From assembly GCA_017642425.1 (NCBI GenBank), contig JAGCPB010000110.1, positions 22,308 through 86,307 on the forward strand: a stretch of DNA of 64,000 nucleotides, in the 5' to 3' direction. How positions within the stretch are numbered: the first letter of the stretch is position 1; every line of letters starts with the position of its first letter. The translations under genes and the position numbers were made by a program. Origin of the DNA: Bacteroidaceae bacterium. GTDB lineage: Bacteria > Bacteroidota > Bacteroidia > Bacteroidales > Bacteroidaceae. Positions 60,746-64,000 of this stretch are shown here, piece by piece. Below the pieces are notes generated by a model, which worked only from the letters and a program-made list of their open reading frames with translations, made no database searches and was not told the origin of the DNA.

Positions 60746-62686
60746 CTACTTTTCAGTCTGCCCTGATACCGGAATATTAAAAACAAAACGTGCCCCGCCG
60801 TTATATCCGGTGTCAAGATAAACGCTGCCACCCAACGACTGCGCTATCTGTCGGCATATACTCAATCCCAATCCTGTACCCTGAACGAATGAGTCCAGTT
60901 TGACAAATCGCTCAAAAATATGTTCAGCCTCGGAGGCCGGAATACCCGGGCCTGTATCCTCAACGCTGAAAGAAAGCATACCAGGCACATCTGTTAAAGA
61001 GCAACCCAGACGTATCTCTCCCTTGACTGTATGCTTGCATGCATTTGTCAGAAGGTTTATCAACACCTGCTGTACCCGTCTGGCATCAGTCTTTAATTTG
61101 TATGGGATTGGCATGGAAGGTTTAAAACGCATCCTGACGCCACGTTGCAGACGATACTCGACCGTAGCCATTGAGTCACGGCATATCTGCCCGCACTCAG
61201 CATCGCCCATAACAACCTCATACTCATTTTTGTCCATGGCCGATGAATTGATGATGTCATCTATCAGCATGGTCATAATATTGGTATTCTCAACAATATA
61301 ACCGGCCATCTCTTTCTTTTCCTGTACAGACATGTCATCGGTCATGCTCAGCACCTGCGAGAAACCGGATATGGCATTGAGCGGTGTACGTAGCTCATGT
61401 GTCATATTCCGCATAAACTGCGTCTTGGCCACATCTGCAGCACGGGCCCGTTCATTGGCCTCTGTGAGTTCGGCTATCACAATGCGGTCCTTACGCTGAC
61501 TCTTCCTTAGATTCCTTACATATATATAAAGGCTCAGGATACCGCCCAGAAGAATGACTGACAACAACACCGCTACTATTACATGTACAACTTTCAGCAT
61601 TGATGTCTGCTCCTCAATGGTGGCCGACAGCTCATTGTTTTTGTACTTGGCCTCCATCTCACTCAGGTTCATATCCAACAGGTCATTGAGTTCTTTCTCC
61701 TTTCCGTCCAAACAGATGTTCTTAAGGTAACCTGCCAGCCTGTACTGACCGTTAGCCTCGGCCACACAAGATAGTACCCTTATGTTATTTATTGAAATAC
61801 CTGTATATATCTCCCTTTGATCGTGATTAAAAGTACCGTCAAAAATTTCATCTATGCAACTGAACAGAAATCCGGTATAGCGCCCTATTGCAATGTTGTT
61901 GTCCGAACTCAGACAGATATCCCTGTATTTGGTATACTCACTGCGGTTACCCTTCATGGCCTCTATCTTGGCAGTCTCCCTGGCGCACCTTACAGAGTCA
62001 GTCTCTATCTTGGCCGCTTTCCAGGCCATATTGACATAAATCTCCACAGAGTCCACATCGACCGCAAAAGCCTCGGCATAGTTGAGATAATAGTTACACA
62101 GGCTCTGCCTTCGGATAGTAGGATTATCAGTGTTGTTGTAAATGTCAATCAGTCTGGCCAGATTACTTCTTGCCGCCTTTCCTGCACCGAAATCTAAATA
62201 GATTGACGCCAATTCCCCGTCCGACAGCCACTTGCCATACTCATTATCCTTGGCAACTGCCAGTTGCTGCATCTCAAGCAGCACATCAAGTGCTCTGAGG
62301 CGTTTACCGTTATTGTAGTAATAGTTCTTTACAAACTGATAAGACTGGAAGTAATACTGCATGTAATCATACCGCTCGGCTATCTCCTTGAGTCTGGCCT
62401 GTGATTCCAGAACCTGCTGCTCGCCCGCATCCGGCCTGCGTGTATTGTCACGCAGTTTTTCAACGTAGTACAATACCTCTGCTTTCTTGTCTTCCTTTTG
62501 CAGGGCCGTCCTGAGCAGAGCCTCGTTCTGCTCGTCAAACCCCGGTTTACCTATCAGTTTGTCGGCCTCGGTCATATACTTATAACACTCATCATCAATC
62601 TGATAAGGATTATTCTGAGCATAACAGACAGAGGCCGTGACAAACGTCATGACCAGACAGAACAGAAAACCATGCGCAATTCTCAT
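60746..62686 (-). CDS. Sensor histidine kinase with periplasmic TPR-like region
   Basis: This membrane histidine kinase has 646 residues. A signal peptide (1-23) is followed by a helical, TPR-like periplasmic region (about 30-340), a TM segment (about 370-395), a HisKA domain with His430 in THELRTPLN and a HATPase_c domain with N-box NLLTNACKH, G1 DTGPGIP and G2 GLGLSICRQ. No receiver or DNA-binding domain is attached and no response regulator gene is adjacent, so its partner lies elsewhere. Confidence 0.9.
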   Translation of the reverse strand: MRIAHGFLFCLVMTFVTASVCYAQNNPYQIDDECYKYMTEADKLIGKPGFDEQNEALLRTALQKEDKKAEVLYYVEKLRDNTRRPDAGEQQVLESQARLKEIAERYDYMQYYFQSYQFVKNYYYNNGKRLRALDVLLEMQQLAVAKDNEYGKWLSDGELASIYLDFGAGKAARSNLARLIDIYNNTDNPTIRRQSLCNYYLNYAEAFAVDVDSVEIYVNMAWKAAKIETDSVRCARETAKIEAMKGNRSEYTKYRDICLSSDNNIAIGRYTGFLFSCIDEIFDGTFNHDQREIYTGISINNIRVLSCVAEANGQYRLAGYLKNICLDGKEKELNDLLDMNLSEMEAKYKNNELSATIEEQTSMLKVVHVIVAVLLSVILLGGILSLYIYVRNLRKSQRKDRIVIAELTEANERARAADVAKTQFMRNMTHELRTPLNAISGFSQVLSMTDDMSVQEKKEMAGYIVENTNIMTMLIDDIINSSAMDKNEYEVVMGDAECGQICRDSMATVEYRLQRGVRMRFKPSMPIPYKLKTDARRVQQVLINLLTNACKHTVKGEIRLGCSLTDVPGMLSFSVEDTGPGIPASEAEHIFERFVKLDSFVQGTGLGLSICRQIAQSLGGSVYLDTGYNGGARFVFNIPVSGQTEK

Positions 62687-62696
62687 ATAATCAGCC

Positions 62697-63071
62697 TTAT
62701 CTGCCGGCTATCGCTTCAATCTCCAATAGTGCGCCTTTGGGCACAGCTGCCACCTGAAAGCAGGCACGTGCAGGCTTATCCTGCGGAAAATACTCGGCAT
62801 ACACTGCGTTCATAGCCGCAAAATCCTTAAGGTCGGCCATAAGTACTGTAGTCTTGACTATGTCATTGAATGTCAGTCCGGCCTCATTCAGTATTGAGCC
62901 AATATTATCCAACGCCTGACGTGTCTGGAGTTCAATTCCCTGCGGAATTGTTCCATCGGCAGGATTTACAGGAAGCTGCCCCGATACAAACACCGTTCCA
63001 TTCAGGTTTACTGCCTGTGAGTATGGCCCTATTGCAGCCGGAGCCTTTGCTGTTGCTATTGTCTTTTTCAT
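62697..63071 (-). CDS. ridA: RidA-family enamine/imine deaminase
   Basis: This cytoplasmic trimeric enzyme hydrolyses reactive enamines/imines formed by PLP enzymes. The 124-residue chain has the N-terminal AIGPYSQAV, SGQLPVNP and C-terminal PARACFQVAAVPKGALLEIEAIA (catalytic Arg near 102) of the family. It lies 10 bases upstream of the kinase gene in the same direction and has its own perfect -7 box. Confidence 0.94.
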   Translation of the reverse strand: MKKTIATAKAPAAIGPYSQAVNLNGTVFVSGQLPVNPADGTIPQGIELQTRQALDNIGSILNEAGLTFNDIVKTTVLMADLKDFAAMNAVYAEYFPQDKPARACFQVAAVPKGALLEIEAIAGR

Positions 63072-63088
63072 TGCTTCAATTGTTTATG

Positions 63089-63096
63089 CAAAGATA
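63089..63096 (-). promoter_or_regulatory. -7 box for ridA
   Basis: Minus strand TATCTTTG is a perfect TAnnTTTG match, 17 bases before the ridA ATG. Confidence 0.55.
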
Positions 63097-63110
63097 AAAA
63101 GAAACCTGTA

Positions 63111-63722
63111 TCAGAAGAACTTTACTACCTCATTTACGGCTTTGCGGTCCGGACGGTTGGGGTCCGATGCACGGTAACCCAGGCTGATAACCGCCATGAT
63201 GCACTCGTCATCAGGGATGGCAAACAGCTTGCGCAGTTCATCGGAATTACGCATACCCATAATCAGAGTGTCAAAACCGCGTTCACGGGCCTTCAGGATG
63301 AAGTATGCATTGCTCAAGCCATTGTCGTATGCGCCCCATCCGTCGCCTATCTCATTGGCAGGATTGCTGCGGAAAAAGCCTGATTTACCTTTTACATACG
63401 TTGATACAATCATAACGGGAGCACCTGCGGTATTGCGTTTGTTACCGTCGCCAACCAGATCCTTAACGGCGGCCACCTTCTCCGGGCTCATGGCCACATA
63501 GTACTTTGTAGGCTGCTGATTGGCCCACGACGGAGCCTCCTGCGCACACTGGATAAGTTCCATAACCTGCTCCTGACTTATTGTCTTGGAAGCGTCATAG
63601 TCACGTACACTGCGGCGCGAGGCCACTATATCATCAAAACTCTGAACCGACGGCTGGTTACCGCCACATGCGCACAGCATCATCGCCGCGCAGGCAATCT
63701 GAATGAACAATACTTTTTTCAT
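63111..63722 (-). CDS. Nitroreductase-family lipoprotein
   Basis: This FMN-dependent nitroreductase-fold protein has 203 residues. The N-terminus carries a lipoprotein signal ending MMLCAC-GGN, so it appears to be exported and lipid-anchored, unusual for a flavin enzyme. SRRSVRDYDASKTIS (35-49) is the FMN-phosphate-binding stretch, with APSWANQQP, GWGAYDNGLSNAYFILKARERG and MAVISLGYRA completing the fold. Substrate and electron donor are unknown. Confidence 0.85.
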   Translation of the reverse strand: MKKVLFIQIACAAMMLCACGGNQPSVQSFDDIVASRRSVRDYDASKTISQEQVMELIQCAQEAPSWANQQPTKYYVAMSPEKVAAVKDLVGDGNKRNTAGAPVMIVSTYVKGKSGFFRSNPANEIGDGWGAYDNGLSNAYFILKARERGFDTLIMGMRNSDELRKLFAIPDDECIMAVISLGYRASDPNRPDRKAVNEVVKFF

Positions 63723-63732
63723 CTTCTATAGT

Positions 63733-64000
63733 TTACTCGGTTAATAATCCATCAAACAACTCTTCCTGCCGATAGTCTGATTCCTTCCACTCAAATTTGA
63801 CTTTCTCCGGCACAAAGAATTGGTCTATCTTATAATCAATGTTGGCCTTGTGGGCCTGACTGAGCTGGAACGGGCGCCTTACATAATACTGTTTTCCATC
63901 CTTTATGAACTTTGCGCCGGTCTGATGGAACCTGAAAGGCACATCCTTCTCTACACACTGGCGGCGCAAATCCAGCACCCAGTCATAATTGCACGGACGA
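63733..64000 (-). CDS. DUF5131/phage Gp37-Gp68-like protein, C-terminal part (runs off right edge)
   Basis: The open frame enters from the right edge and reads RPCNYDWVLDLRRQCVEKDV then PFRFHQTGAKFIKDG, matching the C-terminal part of the DUF5131 family, whose full members have N-terminal cysteines and a radical-SAM-like fold. Only about 88 residues are in the window. It ends 10 bases upstream of the nitroreductase gene start and could be co-transcribed with it. The function of this family is not established. Confidence 0.7.
   Translation of the reverse strand, partial: RPCNYDWVLDLRRQCVEKDVPFRFHQTGAKFIKDGKQYYVRRPFQLSQAHKANIDYKIDQFFVPEKVKFEWKESDYRQEELFDGLLTE

Noticed and set aside
60212-64000. 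Phage remnant suggested by the Gp37/Gp68-like name of the right-edge protein
   Set aside because: The family is widespread on Bacteroidota chromosomes, and no integrase, capsid or other phage genes are nearby.

Overview
The window looks like a chromosome segment from the order Bacteroidales (phylum Bacteroidota), probably a gut or rumen commensal close to Bacteroides, Prevotella or Paraprevotella. The main support is the repeated promoter element TAnnTTTG (the Bacteroidota -7 box) in front of many genes, the near absence of Shine-Dalgarno sites, Bacteroidota-type signal peptides and lipoboxes, and families such as SLBB-rich Wza, BlaI/M56 pairs, GH43, GH67 and CE1 enzymes. Base composition looks fairly even across the window, and I saw no insertion sequence, phage or CRISPR array.

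Layout. 1-4.4 kb: the start of a UvrD/PcrA helicase (runs off the left edge), a CPA2 cation/proton antiporter, a hairpin-rich intergenic stretch and a secreted CE1 esterase. 4.5-21.7 kb: a surface polysaccharide locus. A minus-strand operon (initiating sugar transferase, Wza, Wzz, Wzy, Wzx, GT2, GT4, bi-domain oxidoreductase) meets a convergent heparinase II/III-type lyase. A second minus-strand operon, wecC-wecB-GT4, makes and probably uses UDP-ManNAcA, and meets a convergent NAD-dependent epimerase. 21.8-29 kb: fabD with a cytoplasmic GH13 enzyme, then carA-carB. CarA has lost its glutaminase cysteine, and the transcript begins with a structured leader ending in an intrinsic terminator. 29-35.4 kb: a BlaI/M56 regulatory pair whose protease carries a C-terminal FISUMP-like domain, an M15 peptidase lipoprotein, a Gfo/Idh/MocA oxidoreductase and a GH43 lipoprotein.

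35.4-56.8 kb: the most notable region, about 24 tightly packed, mostly overlapping minus-strand genes that form an aryl-polyene/flexirubin-like type II polyketide cluster. In order of transcription it encodes a ketoreductase, an outer-membrane barrel, a ketosynthase (KS), a methyltransferase, an acyl carrier protein (ACP), an LpxL-like acyltransferase, a dehydratase, a thioesterase, a KS, a KS-N-like protein, an ACP, a KS, a KS-like chain-length factor without catalytic cysteine, a small SMR/ArnE-like transporter, a LolA-like carrier, a second dehydratase, a DPM-like GT2, an MMPL exporter fused to a PlsC acyltransferase, a CrtI-like FAD oxidoreductase, a radical SAM protein, an unknown 120-residue protein, an alpha/beta hydrolase, a PaaK-like AMP ligase and another acyltransferase. 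Together they could activate an aryl starter, extend it as a polyene, modify it, attach it to a lipid and export it to the outer membrane. No aromatic ammonia-lyase and no DarA/DarB pair are visible.

56.9-64 kb: tRNA-Thr(CGU), an outer-membrane barrel protein, a small EF-hand ORF, a GH67 alpha-glucuronidase lipoprotein, a YigZ/IMPACT protein, an orphan sensor histidine kinase, RidA, a nitroreductase lipoprotein and the C-terminal part of a DUF5131-like protein cut by the right edge.
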